IMG/VR virus record: IMGVR_UViG_3300005436_000024
Span: 1 to 34,282 of that record
Reading direction: 5' to 3' (one strand)
Length of the DNA: 34,282 bases
Source of the DNA: a virus
Shown piece after piece: positions 21,584 to 29,937 of the stretch (within the stretch, counting starts at the first letter, position 1; every line of letters starts with the position of its first letter). The notes beneath the pieces were generated by a model that saw nothing but the letters and a program-made list of their open reading frames with translations, searched no databases and was not told the origin of the DNA. The translations under genes and the position numbers were made by a program.

Positions 21584-21610
21584 CAGCCGGGGGCTTCGGG
21601 CCCCCGGCTG
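21584..21610 (-). promoter_or_regulatory. Strong hairpin after the major capsid gene
   Basis: CAGCCGGGGGC (21584-21594) and GCCCCCGGCTG (21600-21610) form a perfect 11-pair stem with a five-base loop, 11 bases after the capsid stop. The transcribed strand has no T run after it. Like the hairpin after the major tail gene, it may be a partial terminator or a stabiliser of the abundant upstream message. Confidence 0.7.
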
Positions 21611-21621
21611 TTTCGACAGTA

Positions 21622-23148
21622 CTAGCTCGTGACGAGCACGCGGAAGGCGTTGACGTCCAGCACCCTCGCGTTGTTGCGCCAGAACGCGTAGAAGCCGCGC
21701 TGGCCGAGAGGCCGCTGACCGGCGGGACCGAAGATGTGCGGGATCACCTCGATGTCCATGCCGATGCGGTCGACGATGATGAAATAGCGGGGGTCACCCA
21801 TGACCGCGATCTTGGATCCGGTCGTGAGCGCGGCCACCATGGCCGACGCCTCGTTCGCGCCGTAACCGAGGACCTGGACGCCCAGGTTGCCACCGCGCGG
21901 CACGTCGTTGTCCAGGCCTGCGGGCAGGAAGACCAGCAAGCCGGCGCCGCCGGCGGTGTCGAACTGCCGGATCTTGTTCCAGATGAAGCGGTTGGCGATG
22001 ATCTGCGCGCGGGGGCGGAACCGCGGTGGGACCGCCTGCTCGAGCAGGTAGAGGTCGGCGATCGCGAAGGCGGCGGATCCGCCGGCCGCCTGGGTCGTGG
22101 TTGCGCCGGTGATCAAGCCGGTGGGGTTGTTGGCACCGCCGACGCCGGTCGTGAACTGCACGGCCTCGAGGTCGTCCTTGGCGTCCTGGATCAGGTTGGC
22201 GAGCTCGGTCTGCAGGCCGCCCCAGTCCTGGGTGAGTTCGATGTTGACCGGCACGAAGCAGTCCGCCCGGATCATCAAGAGGTTGGGCTGGGCGAGGACC
22301 GGCGAGTTGTCCGGAGCCTCGACGCCTTCACCCTGGTACTGCGCGGTGACGCCGGCGGAGGTGACGCCACGCCATTCGTTGCCGGGGATGGTGTCCACGC
22401 GACAGATCGCGCGGTAGGGGTTGACGGACAGGTTGCTGGTCGGGATGACCGTGGGGTCGAGCATGTAGGGAACGGCGAAACCACCGGTCGAGCCGACCTG
22501 AACGCCCATGGCGCGGACTAGCTGGACCGCGCGCGCTTCCTCTGCGGTGAAGCCGGCGTCGAAGTAGCCGTGGAGGTGAGCCATCACGGCCTTGCCGAAG
22601 GCGCTGCGATAGGCGGGCGCGCCGGTGAGGAGGATGCGCCGCGAGAGGTAGTCGTCGGTCTCCGAGTAGCGGTCGACCAGGCTTCCGACGTAGGCCTGAG
22701 CGCGCTCCTTGGTTACCGGCCGGCCGCGCAGGTAGGTTCCCTGCTGCCACTCCGGGAAGTGGGCGATCTCGACCGCGCGCATCGCGCGATCGCGGAGCTC
22801 GCGCCGGCTGGAGGCCGGATCGAAGTAGTTGGCGCGCACCGAGGAGACGTCGTAGACCTCGTGCTCAGTCATGCGGGAGATGATCTGGGGCCCGGAGCTG
22901 CGGCCCCCGCCGAAGCCGGTGCCGCGCTCGTGGTGGTTCTCCTTGTCGGCGAGCTCCTTGATGCGCTTGTCGCGCGTGGCCAGCTCGGCCATCACGCGCT
23001 TGTGCTCCTCGAGCTCTTCGGTGTTGGCCTTCCAGAGCTCGCGGACCTCGTCGGTGAAGGCCTCGTCGGGGAACTCGTTGTGCTGGTCGGTGATCCAGCG
23101 CTCGAGCTCGTCCATGCGGGTTTGACGTTCGTCGCGGGTGAGCGGCAT
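21622..23148 (-). CDS. HK97-family major capsid protein
   Basis: 508 residues. The N-terminal 90 residues are a charged coiled-coil delta-like domain (ERWITDQHNEFPDEAFTDEV, RDKRIKELADKENHHERG) that should act as scaffold and be removed by the protease encoded next to it. The rest has capsid features: GSTGGFAVPYMLDPTVIPTS, ADCFVPVNIELTQDW, GVGGANNPTGLITG, and near the end FYAFWRNNARVLDVNAFRVL. It is longer than the usual 300-400 residues because of the N-terminal region and an insert of about 100 residues (SSRRELRDRAMRAVEIAHFP to AVMAHL). No separate scaffold gene is seen, as in HK97. Confidence 0.95.
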   Translation of the reverse strand: MPLTRDERQTRMDELERWITDQHNEFPDEAFTDEVRELWKANTEELEEHKRVMAELATRDKRIKELADKENHHERGTGFGGGRSSGPQIISRMTEHEVYDVSSVRANYFDPASSRRELRDRAMRAVEIAHFPEWQQGTYLRGRPVTKERAQAYVGSLVDRYSETDDYLSRRILLTGAPAYRSAFGKAVMAHLHGYFDAGFTAEEARAVQLVRAMGVQVGSTGGFAVPYMLDPTVIPTSNLSVNPYRAICRVDTIPGNEWRGVTSAGVTAQYQGEGVEAPDNSPVLAQPNLLMIRADCFVPVNIELTQDWGGLQTELANLIQDAKDDLEAVQFTTGVGGANNPTGLITGATTTQAAGGSAAFAIADLYLLEQAVPPRFRPRAQIIANRFIWNKIRQFDTAGGAGLLVFLPAGLDNDVPRGGNLGVQVLGYGANEASAMVAALTTGSKIAVMGDPRYFIIVDRIGMDIEVIPHIFGPAGQRPLGQRGFYAFWRNNARVLDVNAFRVLVTS

Positions 23149-23153
23149 GTGGG

Positions 23154-24275
23154 TCAGAGCCTCCTGTTGGGATTCCGGATCACGACCAGCGGCGCTGGGC
23201 GGTCCGGATCTGAGTGGCTCTCTCCGTGCGAGTGAGGCTGACCCTCGGCGGCCTTGCGCGAGAGGGTGGCGACTTGCGAGAGGGCGGCAGACGTGGGTGC
23301 GGATTCGATCAGCTGTCGCAGGCGCTCCGGATCGCTCAGGAACGCGGCGAAGATGAACTCGTCGGTCAGTGAACGCAGGCCGGCAGTGGCGCCGGCATAG
23401 GCGGGAAAGGTGACGGGCCCGAACTCCATCATCCGGAGCGACTTGACCGTTCGCTCAGGGATGCCTTCGGGGTTGTAATCACTTCGTTCCGGCTTGTTGT
23501 TGAAGTCCTGCTCGAGGACCTCAAAGCGGAAGGACGCGCCGTAGAGGCCGGCCTCGAGGCCGGGGATCAGGTCGCGGTTGTAGGAGGTGTCGAGCATGGG
23601 CGCCGCGTAGGCGACGCCGGTCTTGTCCTCGGTCAGCTCCTCGATCGGACCCAGAGGCTTGTTGCCGATCTGGGGATCACGGCCGTGCTGGAAAAGGACG
23701 CGCATCGAGGCGCGGTCCTCCTTGATGGTCTGCGAGAAGGCTCCTGGAGCCAGCTGCTCGAGGAACCGGCCTTCGAAGATGGAGTCGATCTCCGTCCACT
23801 GGTTGAACACGGCCAGGTGACCGCTGAGGGTCGGCATCGAGGCTCCGTTGGCGGCCGCACGCAACGCGACGCCGTCTCGGATGGCGCGGATCAGGTTGGC
23901 CCGTGGCGGTCCATCACTGCGCGGCTGTCCGGCAGGTGGTTTGGATGCTGCTTGGATCTGCTTCATGTGCGCCTGGAGATGAGCCTCAGCAGCCGCGCGG
24001 TTGATGAGGCCCTGCGTCTGGGGCAGCCGGCCGAGTGCGTTGCGCACGCCCGAGGCGTTGGCGGGAGCGCCAGGGCGAGCGTGATGCGGAAGTGCCCAGG
24101 CGTCCTGCTTTGAACTGTCACCCGCGCGCTTGCCGGCGCAGATCGCGCCATAGCAGGACGCCGGCGTGGATGACTTCGCGCAGCTGGACATCGCCGCTCC
24201 GCCGTCCCAGCTCCCGTTGTCGATCGCGCGCTCGAAGTGCTCGAGGTCTGAAGGATCGAGGTTCGGTCGTGGCAT
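23154..24275 (-). CDS. Prohead maturation protease (HK97 type)
   Basis: 373 residues from ATG 24273-24275, with GGGAGAGGTG just upstream. Residues 40-110 are a helical N-terminal domain (AICAGKRAGDSSKQDAWALP, HHARPGAPANASGVRNAL, INRAAAEAHLQAHM) often seen fused to this protease in actinophages. The protease domain is at 145-260: SGHLAVFNQWTEIDS, APGAFSQTIKE, LFQHGRDPQIG (catalytic His197) and GLYGASFRFEV (catalytic Ser248). It cleaves the capsid delta domain during head maturation. The C-terminal tail is His/Ser/Pro-rich. Confidence 0.92.
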   Translation of the reverse strand: MPRPNLDPSDLEHFERAIDNGSWDGGAAMSSCAKSSTPASCYGAICAGKRAGDSSKQDAWALPHHARPGAPANASGVRNALGRLPQTQGLINRAAAEAHLQAHMKQIQAASKPPAGQPRSDGPPRANLIRAIRDGVALRAAANGASMPTLSGHLAVFNQWTEIDSIFEGRFLEQLAPGAFSQTIKEDRASMRVLFQHGRDPQIGNKPLGPIEELTEDKTGVAYAAPMLDTSYNRDLIPGLEAGLYGASFRFEVLEQDFNNKPERSDYNPEGIPERTVKSLRMMEFGPVTFPAYAGATAGLRSLTDEFIFAAFLSDPERLRQLIESAPTSAALSQVATLSRKAAEGQPHSHGESHSDPDRPAPLVVIRNPNRRL

Positions 24276-24300
24276 ATCACCTCTCCCGATTCGCTCGCCC

Positions 24301-24876
24301 TTACTGGAGCAGCGCGTATGGCTGAACCGCCAGAACTGTCGGCGATGCCAACGTCGCTGGAGCGATGCTTGCGGCTCCGGTGTAGGTGGCGCAGACCACC
24401 GGCCAGCCACCCAGCGTGTTGAGGGCGGCGCCGACGGTCGCGTTGAGGGCGGTGACCTTGCCGATCAGGGTCGGGATCGTGGTTCCGGTGACGCAGATGG
24501 CCGCGTAGTAGAGACCGTCGGCCGGAACCACATAGGGCGTGACCAGGGTGCCGGTGAAGGCGGTGTTGGCCGCCATCGAGGCCGCCGCCGCGTCGGCACT
24601 CTGCGCCAGCAGCGCCGGCGTTGCCGCTGTGCTGTAGAGCGCGGTGTACTGATGGGTCAGCGTGGCGCCGGCGGTGGCGCCGACCAGGAACGAGATCTTG
24701 CTGATGGTGCTGCCCTGGCGCAGCGGGATCGCGACCGCGGTCATCAGGCCTGTGGCGCCGATCGCGCAGTCGGTCGTGATCTGGTCGTGTGGGAAGTTCT
24801 CGAACAGCGTCGCCGATGGCGACCCGAGGAAGAGGTAGTCGCGCATCGAGAGTCCACGGAAGTCGCCAGCTGGCAT
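24301..24876 (-). CDS. Virion protein, possible head fibre or decoration
   Basis: 191 residues, Ala/Thr/Val-rich and beta-like: AVAIPLRQGSTISKISFLVG, TLTHQYTALYSTAATPALL, VVPADGLYYAAICVTG. It begins MPAGDFRGLSMRDYLF. Such proteins, made of a single beta sandwich, are found near capsid genes of GC-rich phages and in tail fibres. Its place between portal and protease favours a head function, but no family is assigned. Confidence 0.6.
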   Translation of the reverse strand: MPAGDFRGLSMRDYLFLGSPSATLFENFPHDQITTDCAIGATGLMTAVAIPLRQGSTISKISFLVGATAGATLTHQYTALYSTAATPALLAQSADAAAASMAANTAFTGTLVTPYVVPADGLYYAAICVTGTTIPTLIGKVTALNATVGAALNTLGGWPVVCATYTGAASIAPATLASPTVLAVQPYALLQ

Positions 24877-24879
24877 GTC

Positions 24880-26370
24880 TTACTCCTTCGGAGGTGTTTT
24901 GGCGGGCAGCGCCGGCGTGCCCGGAGGTGGGGTTCCGTTCTTCTTCGCCGGCTCCGGCAGAGCCGGTGGGGGCGCGTTAGGTGTGAACGAGGTCTGCGGC
25001 GGCTGGAGCTGGACCGAGAAGAGCCCGGTGTGGACCAGGCGGCTCCAGTCGTGCGCCTGGATCGCGGCGACGATCGAGTCCGGCTTGTAGCCGGCGTCGA
25101 TCAGGGTCCGAATCGATGCCGACTCGACCTGCTGGATGTCGGCGAGATCCTTGGCGTCCTCGCGCAGGAACGCGATGTCGCGGGTGTCGTACCAGAGCTG
25201 CGAACCGCCGGGCACGTTGACCAACGACTCGAGGGATCCGCAGGCATTCCGCCACAGCGGCCGCAGGGTTCCGTCGCCGAAGCGGCGGACCGACTGGCCG
25301 TAGTTGTTGTACGTGCCGGCGGCCAGGCCTTCCGAGAGGCCGACGATGATCGGAGGCACCCCGGCTGCAGCGGCGATGCGGGTTTCGCCTGCGCCCTGCG
25401 TGACCTTGAAGTCCATCTGCCGGAAGTCGGCGCCGACCGTTTTGACATCTGCTCCGCCGCCGAGGTAGAGCGTGCGGTAGGCGTTCATCGCGCCCTCGTG
25501 CTGAGTGCGGAAGATCTTGATCCAGCGGTCGAAGGCCTCGGCCTGGATGGTCGGGTCCAGCGAGACGACCATGTTCACGGTCGCTCCGTTCTCGAAGAAC
25601 TTCAGTTTGTGCGTGGTCGCCGCCGAGTCACCCATCACCTCGCGCAGGATCGGCGTGATCCAGCTCATGCCTCGATAGGAGGCGATCGGGTCAGGGATGG
25701 GCGCGAAGTGACAGACCTCGTCGACGCCGAGCGCGATCGGATCCGCCTGGCCGCGCGGGCCGCCCGGATGGTAGAGGTAGCCGATGACCTCGGAGTCGAT
25801 GTCGCCGGCGACGAAGGCATCGTCGTTGGCGGGATTGCGCGACCCGATCATGATCGTGACCCAGTCCGGCCGCAGCCGCTTGATGGTTCCTGGCGCCGGT
25901 CGGTCGGGACGATTGCTGCCGCGAACGCCGTAGAAGTTGCCGGCCAGGTCGGCGTCCTGGATCATCCGCGTCAGCAGGTCGCCGGTCGTGCCGTTGGGCC
26001 AGGGATGCTCGAGCGGACCGAGCGCCGGGCTCCCCCAGAGGTCCTGCGGCTGCCCGTTGCCCTGGCTCCCCAGCCGGCGCCACTGGAATCGCGCCTCGCT
26101 GAAGATCATGAGCCGGGCGAGGACGCAGGCGAAGACGATGCCGTTCGACTGATAGGCGCCCTGGACGTAGCCGACGAAGCTCTGGGCGATGTCCTCGCGG
26201 TTGCCGAGCAGCGTCTGCGAGGGGATGAAGGGGTACTGGACGCCGCCGAAGGTGAAGAACTGCAGCCACTGGTCGAGCGAGATCGACGGATCGAGGGCTC
26301 GTTCAGCATCGAGCTTGGCGGGCTTGCGCGAGAAGTCGATCTGCAGGCCGCCCGGGAGGGCCAGCTTCAT
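24880..26370 (-). CDS. Portal protein (HK97 family)
   Basis: 496 residues. Portal signatures include SNGIVFACVLARLMIFSEAR, LLTRMIQDADLAGNFY, DEVCHFAPIPDPIASYRGMS, THKLKFFENGATVNMVVSL and IIVGLSEGLAAGTYNNYGQ followed by RRFGDGTLRPLW. The C-terminal 60 residues are Pro-rich. It forms the dodecameric DNA gate of the head. The start overlaps the TerL stop. Confidence 0.94.
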   Translation of the reverse strand: MKLALPGGLQIDFSRKPAKLDAERALDPSISLDQWLQFFTFGGVQYPFIPSQTLLGNREDIAQSFVGYVQGAYQSNGIVFACVLARLMIFSEARFQWRRLGSQGNGQPQDLWGSPALGPLEHPWPNGTTGDLLTRMIQDADLAGNFYGVRGSNRPDRPAPGTIKRLRPDWVTIMIGSRNPANDDAFVAGDIDSEVIGYLYHPGGPRGQADPIALGVDEVCHFAPIPDPIASYRGMSWITPILREVMGDSAATTHKLKFFENGATVNMVVSLDPTIQAEAFDRWIKIFRTQHEGAMNAYRTLYLGGGADVKTVGADFRQMDFKVTQGAGETRIAAAAGVPPIIVGLSEGLAAGTYNNYGQSVRRFGDGTLRPLWRNACGSLESLVNVPGGSQLWYDTRDIAFLREDAKDLADIQQVESASIRTLIDAGYKPDSIVAAIQAHDWSRLVHTGLFSVQLQPPQTSFTPNAPPPALPEPAKKNGTPPPGTPALPAKTPPKE

Positions 26371-27947
26371 ATGTAGGCGACCAGGGGCTCGGGCGGTGGT
26401 ACGTTGCCGCCCTTCTCGAGAGCAGCTCCTCGAGCCACCTCGGCGAGGATGCCGGCGACGAAGGCGTCGATGTGCCCGCCGTCGTGCTTCTTGATCACCT
26501 TCAGGTAGTGCTGGGTCACGCTGATCGCCTCCTCCGGCCGCGATTGCTTGCGCGAACCCTTGCTCAGTGCCGCCGCCTTGGCGTGGGCGGCGAGAATCTC
26601 GTTACCGTCGTGGGTGAAGTCGCCGGCGAAGGCGACCTGGAAGCGAGAGATGGCATCGTCCATCCGCCGCTCGGTGTTGGTCGAGAACTCGACGATTCGT
26701 TTCGGCCAGCGGCCCGCCCAGACGTCGAAGTACTCCTGCCAGTGGGCCGGCTCGCCGAACAGGAACTTGACCTCGTAGGCGTTGAAGGCCTCGGTGACCG
26801 CCTTGTCGACCGCGGTTCGCGGGATCTTCTCGTCCTCGAACGCAGCTGCGTCCCACGTGTTCAGGTGGAACCAACGGCCATCGCTCACCCGGCTCGCGAC
26901 GAGAGATGCGGACTGACCGCGAGCGCCGAAGAAGCCGAGCGCGATCAGCTGCTTCGGCTTCAGGTCTCGCGGCCGCGCCAGCGCGTCCCATCTGGTCGGA
27001 TCCACCGCCGGCGACATGCCGACCACCGGCAGGTTGAAGAAGTAACGCAGCGCGTCAGCTGGAGTCGGACAGACCGCGGGGTCGCGCGCGTCGGCAAGGA
27101 TGCGGTCCGGATCCACCCACCAGGAATCGCCGTAGACGAAGCGCAGCAGCTCGAGCGCGTCGACGTCGTCGTCGAGCTCGGGATGTCGCGGCGGCGGCCG
27201 GTAGTCGATGAAGACGTCGCGCGCCGGGCTCTCGTGCGTGCGCTGCGCGATCGAATTCTCGGACGGGTCGTACATGTTGGTGGTCTCCATCCACCGTCCG
27301 CCCATGCCGGCGAGGTTGCGTTTCATGGTCGTGGCCAGCAGCACGCCGCCGCTGGTCTCAGTCATCAGGTGCGGCTCGTCGAAGAGCGCGAAGGTGATGC
27401 GAGCGCCGAGCCGAGCTCGGCCGGAGGCGGTCATCGGCTCGATCTTTCCGCCCGAGGGAAGGTTCAGGTCCATGAGCCCGATGTCGAGGCCGGCGAGATC
27501 CGCGATCGGTCCGCGCCTGGCCATCTCATAGACGGAGAGCCAGACGTTGTCGGCCTGCTCCTCGGACGTGGCCACGATCTGGACCCACGGTGTGGGATGC
27601 GGTCGACCGACCGGTTCGCCGGCGGAATCCCAGCCGTCAAAGACGACCGGACCGAGCGCGTAGGCGAGGCAGATTGCGCCGCCGAACGGTGACTTGCCCC
27701 ACTTCTGCGGCCGCACCAGCTGCGCGCCGCGGTAGAGGAACGCGGCTGATGGCCGGTTCTCGAGGACCTGGGCGTTGGGATGAAGCCTGAAGAAGCGCAG
27801 CAGGAAGCCGAGCATCTCGTCGGTCAGCCGATAGGGCTCATCCTGGTGCAGTCCGTCAGGGATTACGCAGTTGGCTTCGATCCACTCGCCGACGAGATAG
27901 CCGAGGGTCGGGAACTCGCCCTTGGTTCGAGGGCCTCGCCAAGGCAA
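26367..27947 (-). CDS. terL: Terminase large subunit (ATPase; nuclease motif altered)
   Basis: 526 residues. The ATPase domain has a Walker A-like RPQKWGKSPFGGA (about 79-91), Walker B TFALFDEPHLM and coupling segment WMETTNMYDP. The C-terminal RNase H-fold nuclease is recognisable (LIALGFFGARGQSASLV, FLFGEPAHWQEYFDVW, HDGGHIDAFVAGILAEVA). In related phage terminases the first motif reads GFDGS; here Phe340 replaces the metal-binding Asp, and the second motif has GEP in place of ADP. The third Asp (HIDAF) is kept. Packaging motor function is clear; nuclease activity is doubtful or uses other residues. Length is typical of the family. Confidence 0.93.
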   Translation of the reverse strand: MPWRGPRTKGEFPTLGYLVGEWIEANCVIPDGLHQDEPYRLTDEMLGFLLRFFRLHPNAQVLENRPSAAFLYRGAQLVRPQKWGKSPFGGAICLAYALGPVVFDGWDSAGEPVGRPHPTPWVQIVATSEEQADNVWLSVYEMARRGPIADLAGLDIGLMDLNLPSGGKIEPMTASGRARLGARITFALFDEPHLMTETSGGVLLATTMKRNLAGMGGRWMETTNMYDPSENSIAQRTHESPARDVFIDYRPPPRHPELDDDVDALELLRFVYGDSWWVDPDRILADARDPAVCPTPADALRYFFNLPVVGMSPAVDPTRWDALARPRDLKPKQLIALGFFGARGQSASLVASRVSDGRWFHLNTWDAAAFEDEKIPRTAVDKAVTEAFNAYEVKFLFGEPAHWQEYFDVWAGRWPKRIVEFSTNTERRMDDAISRFQVAFAGDFTHDGNEILAAHAKAAALSKGSRKQSRPEEAISVTQHYLKVIKKHDGGHIDAFVAGILAEVARGAALEKGGNVPPPEPLVAYI

Positions 27948-27956
27948 GCAGACCTC

Positions 27957-28106
27957 TTAGAGCAGCAGGCCGAGCGCGAGCAGGAAGAGAACGATCAGCA
28001 GGATCTTGCCTGTGAGTTCGGCGATGCCGACCAGGACCAGGAAGAGCAGGATCAGAGCCAGGATGGCGCAGATCCGACCGATGCCAAACGCCGTTACTCG
28101 ACTCAC
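27957..28106 (-). CDS. 49-residue two-span membrane protein between TerS and TerL
   Basis: GTG 28104-28106 has AAGGAGAG about seven bases upstream; stop TAA at 27957-27959. The protein has two hydrophobic helices, ICAILALILLFLVLVGIAEL and ILLIVLFLLALGLLL, joined by a Thr-Gly-Lys turn and preceded by a short polar N-terminus with Arg. It is shorter than common gene-calling limits but has a good ribosome site and fills the gap between the terminase genes. A holin-like role is possible; it is far from the lysin. Confidence 0.75.
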   Translation of the reverse strand: MSRVTAFGIGRICAILALILLFLVLVGIAELTGKILLIVLFLLALGLLL

Positions 28107-28119
28107 GTAGCTCTCTCCT

Positions 28120-28548
28120 TCACTCGACGGCCTTCAGGCGATCGCGGATATCGAGGACCTGGCCGGCAATTGCTCCGACAACGTCTTCCTCGATCGTCCA
28201 CTTCAGCCGCAGCATGCTCATCGGCGTCAGGCCGAGCCGATCCTCGAGCTGGCGGGCCTCAATCAGATGCGCGGCCTTGGCATTGCGGCGCTCAGCTGCA
28301 GCGAGGATCCGCGCGTAGCGAGCGACGACGTCGTACCAGCCGAGCTGCTCCCACGCCACGGCTTGCGGCGTCTTCCACAGACGTTTCCAGAGCTCAGCCT
28401 CGCGCTGTGATGGTTTGCCGAGCGGCCAGATCGGCGCTTTGCCGTTCCGGCCATCCGCCGGCAGCCGCGTGGATGCGCGATCAGCGAGATTCCTACCGCG
28501 ACGTCGCTGCTGCTCGCTCGGCTTCGGCGCCGGCCCCATACCGGCCAT
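28120..28548 (-). CDS. terS: Terminase small subunit
   Basis: 142 residues; the start overlaps the HNH stop (TGATG). The sequence GMGPAPKPSEQQRRRGRN, then KAPIWPLGKPSQREAELWKR, TPQAVAWEQLGWYDVVARYA, and EARQLEDRLGLTPMSMLRLK matches small terminase proteins of actinophages. It recognises phage DNA and loads the large subunit. It lies between an HNH nuclease and TerL, the usual order. Confidence 0.88.
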   Translation of the reverse strand: MAGMGPAPKPSEQQRRRGRNLADRASTRLPADGRNGKAPIWPLGKPSQREAELWKRLWKTPQAVAWEQLGWYDVVARYARILAAAERRNAKAAHLIEARQLEDRLGLTPMSMLRLKWTIEEDVVGAIAGQVLDIRDRLKAVE

Positions 28549-29033
28549 CAGGCAATGCGAAAGCGAGTCTCAGACTCGTACTCGACTTCCAGACTTGTAC
28601 GCAGCGCGAGCGGCTGGGACCGGGGTCTCGGGCCGGCTGAGCGGTGAGTTTTTGAACCCGCCCCCCCTGCCTTCAGATCGACCCCCCTTTCCATCGGCGA
28701 AGAGGACGACGTGCTGTCACCCTTGGCGTCATTGCAGGAAAGACAGAGGATGTCGACGTTGCTGCGTTCGGAAAGACCCCCCATTGAAACAGGGGTGCGA
28801 TGGTCGCCCGTCAGTCGCTCTGCAGGGTGGGCTGCACGGCCGTAGCCGGGACAGATCCAGCCGTGCAGGGCCACATGCTCACGGATCATCGTGCGGACTA
28901 GCCGGCGCCAAGCGCCATCGTATCCACGCTGGGCTGCTGATCCGCGTGCCCGCCCCTTAGCGCGACGGTGCGTTTCACAGCGGCTGTCGTTTGAGAGCCC
29001 CCCGCAATCCAAGCACGGCCGCAGCAGGGTCAC
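28548..29033 (-). CDS. HNH endonuclease next to terminase
   Basis: 161 residues from GTG 29031-29033, which overlaps the preceding stop (GTGA). It begins TLLRPCLDCGGLSNDSRC, then has RGYDGAWRRLVRTMIREHVA, and the HNH core LTGDHRTPVSMGGLSERSNV followed by ILCLSCNDAKGD. The C-terminal 55 residues are Ser/Arg-rich. HNH proteins beside terminase genes are needed for cos-type end cleavage in some HK97-like phages, and this one could supply nicking that the altered TerL may lack. Confidence 0.9.
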   Translation of the reverse strand: MTLLRPCLDCGGLSNDSRCETHRRAKGRARGSAAQRGYDGAWRRLVRTMIREHVALHGWICPGYGRAAHPAERLTGDHRTPVSMGGLSERSNVDILCLSCNDAKGDSTSSSSPMERGVDLKAGGAGSKTHRSAGPRPRSQPLALRTSLEVEYESETRFRIA

Positions 29034-29440
29034 CTCTTTTTGCTGGCCCCCTTCTTCGCTGGAGTCGGCTTCGGCGCTGGCTTGGTGTCGTACTTCGGCT
29101 TGAGCACAGCGCCGCCGGCGGCGGGTGTGCTGACCCCCATCGCCATCAGTTGCCGTTCCGGAGAATGGCAACGCCGGACATGGGCCGCGCGCGCGCCATC
29201 GAGGGCCTTGAAGAGCAGACGGAGGCCTTCTTTCGCCTGGGGGCTGCCGCGACGGGCGAGCTCTGCCAGCAGCTGGTTGATCGAATCGATCAGCTCGCCG
29301 ACTCGCGGAGCGGCGCGCATCATCATCTCCTGGTTCATCTGCGCGACCTGGTTCTTGAGCTCCGCGTTCTCCCTGCGCAGGTAGGTCTCGGGCGAGATCG
29401 CATTTGGACCGTGGACCTTGCTGAAGCGCTCTTCGCTCAT
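29030..29440 (-). CDS. Coiled-coil protein with basic tail
   Basis: 136 residues from ATG 29438-29440, with AAGGAG upstream; the frame extends upstream but overlaps the previous gene. The first 60 residues form a coiled coil (PETYLRRENAELKNQVAQMN). The C-terminus is a Lys/Pro/Ala repeat-like tail (PKYDTKPAPKPTPAKKGASK) that should bind nucleic acid. No family recognised. It lies just before the HNH/terminase set. Confidence 0.65.
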   Translation of the reverse strand: MSEERFSKVHGPNAISPETYLRRENAELKNQVAQMNQEMMMRAAPRVGELIDSINQLLAELARRGSPQAKEGLRLLFKALDGARAAHVRRCHSPERQLMAMGVSTPAAGGAVLKPKYDTKPAPKPTPAKKGASKKR

Positions 29441-29456
29441 TGACTTCTTCTCCTTC

Positions 29457-29726
29457 TCAGCCGGCGGTCTGCCACCATCGATCGGTTGCTCGCTCCTGTG
29501 CCTCGCAGCGCCAGACGCAGTCGAGCAGGTCGGCATATTGCTCTTGCAGCTCCGGATGGGTTTCCGGCTCGACGTCGATTGCGGTCAGCGCAGAAACGCT
29601 GCTGCCAGACAACCGGCGGAGGAATCGAACGCGCACGGCACGCAGGATGGATTGCACGGCGACCGCCTCCTCGCCGTAGATCCGCGATGCGGCTTGAGTT
29701 CTAGAGTCCGAGTCCTTCGGGGTCAC
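29457..29726 (-). CDS. Hypothetical protein between sigma-like and late genes
   Basis: 89 residues from GTG 29724-29726, overlapping the sigma region 2-like gene by 26 bases. It is helical and charged (EEAVAVQSILRAVRVRFLRR), followed by THPELQEQYADLLDCVWRCE. No family recognised and no ribosome site; kept because the frame fills the gap between two coupled genes. Confidence 0.5.
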   Translation of the reverse strand: MTPKDSDSRTQAASRIYGEEAVAVQSILRAVRVRFLRRLSGSSVSALTAIDVEPETHPELQEQYADLLDCVWRCEAQERATDRWWQTAG

Positions 29727-29937
29727 GACGATGCGAGCGCGCGTTGAGATTGCTCATCACGATTCGCATCCAGTTCCGGAGCTTGGTGTTGGAGCGAAAT
29801 TTCGGCGGCTTGACCAAGCAAGCCAGGAACGCGTCCTGGACCAGATCTTCAGCCTGCTCGCGGGTGTGCGTGATCTCTCTGGCGCGAGCCAGCAAGGCTG
29901 GGTACATGGGAAGCGCGCGCTCGATCGGCGTGGCCAC
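29701..29937 (-). CDS. Sigma-factor region 2-like protein (split sigma subunit)
   Basis: 78 residues from GTG 29935-29937; an internal ATG at 29907 would remove ten residues. The protein is almost only a sigma-70 region 2: THTREQAEDLVQDAFLACL (region 2.1-2.2, core RNA polymerase contact) and KFRSNTKLRNWMRIVMSN followed by LNARSHRRD (2.3-2.4, -10 melting and recognition). No region 4 follows. A region 4-like HTH is encoded in the gene immediately upstream, so the two may act together as a two-part sigma factor, as SigO and RsoA of Bacillus subtilis do. It could redirect host polymerase to late genes. Confidence 0.75.
   Translation of the reverse strand: MATPIERALPMYPALLARAREITHTREQAEDLVQDAFLACLVKPPKFRSNTKLRNWMRIVMSNLNARSHRRDPEGLGL

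Noticed and set aside
24166-26376. 736-residue plus-strand frame
   Set aside because: It lies wholly opposite the portal, virion protein and protease genes, has no ribosome site or recognisable motif, and is typical antisense openness of GC-rich DNA.
26472-27692. 406-residue plus-strand frame
   Set aside because: Antisense to the large terminase; composition follows the shadow of the coding strand.
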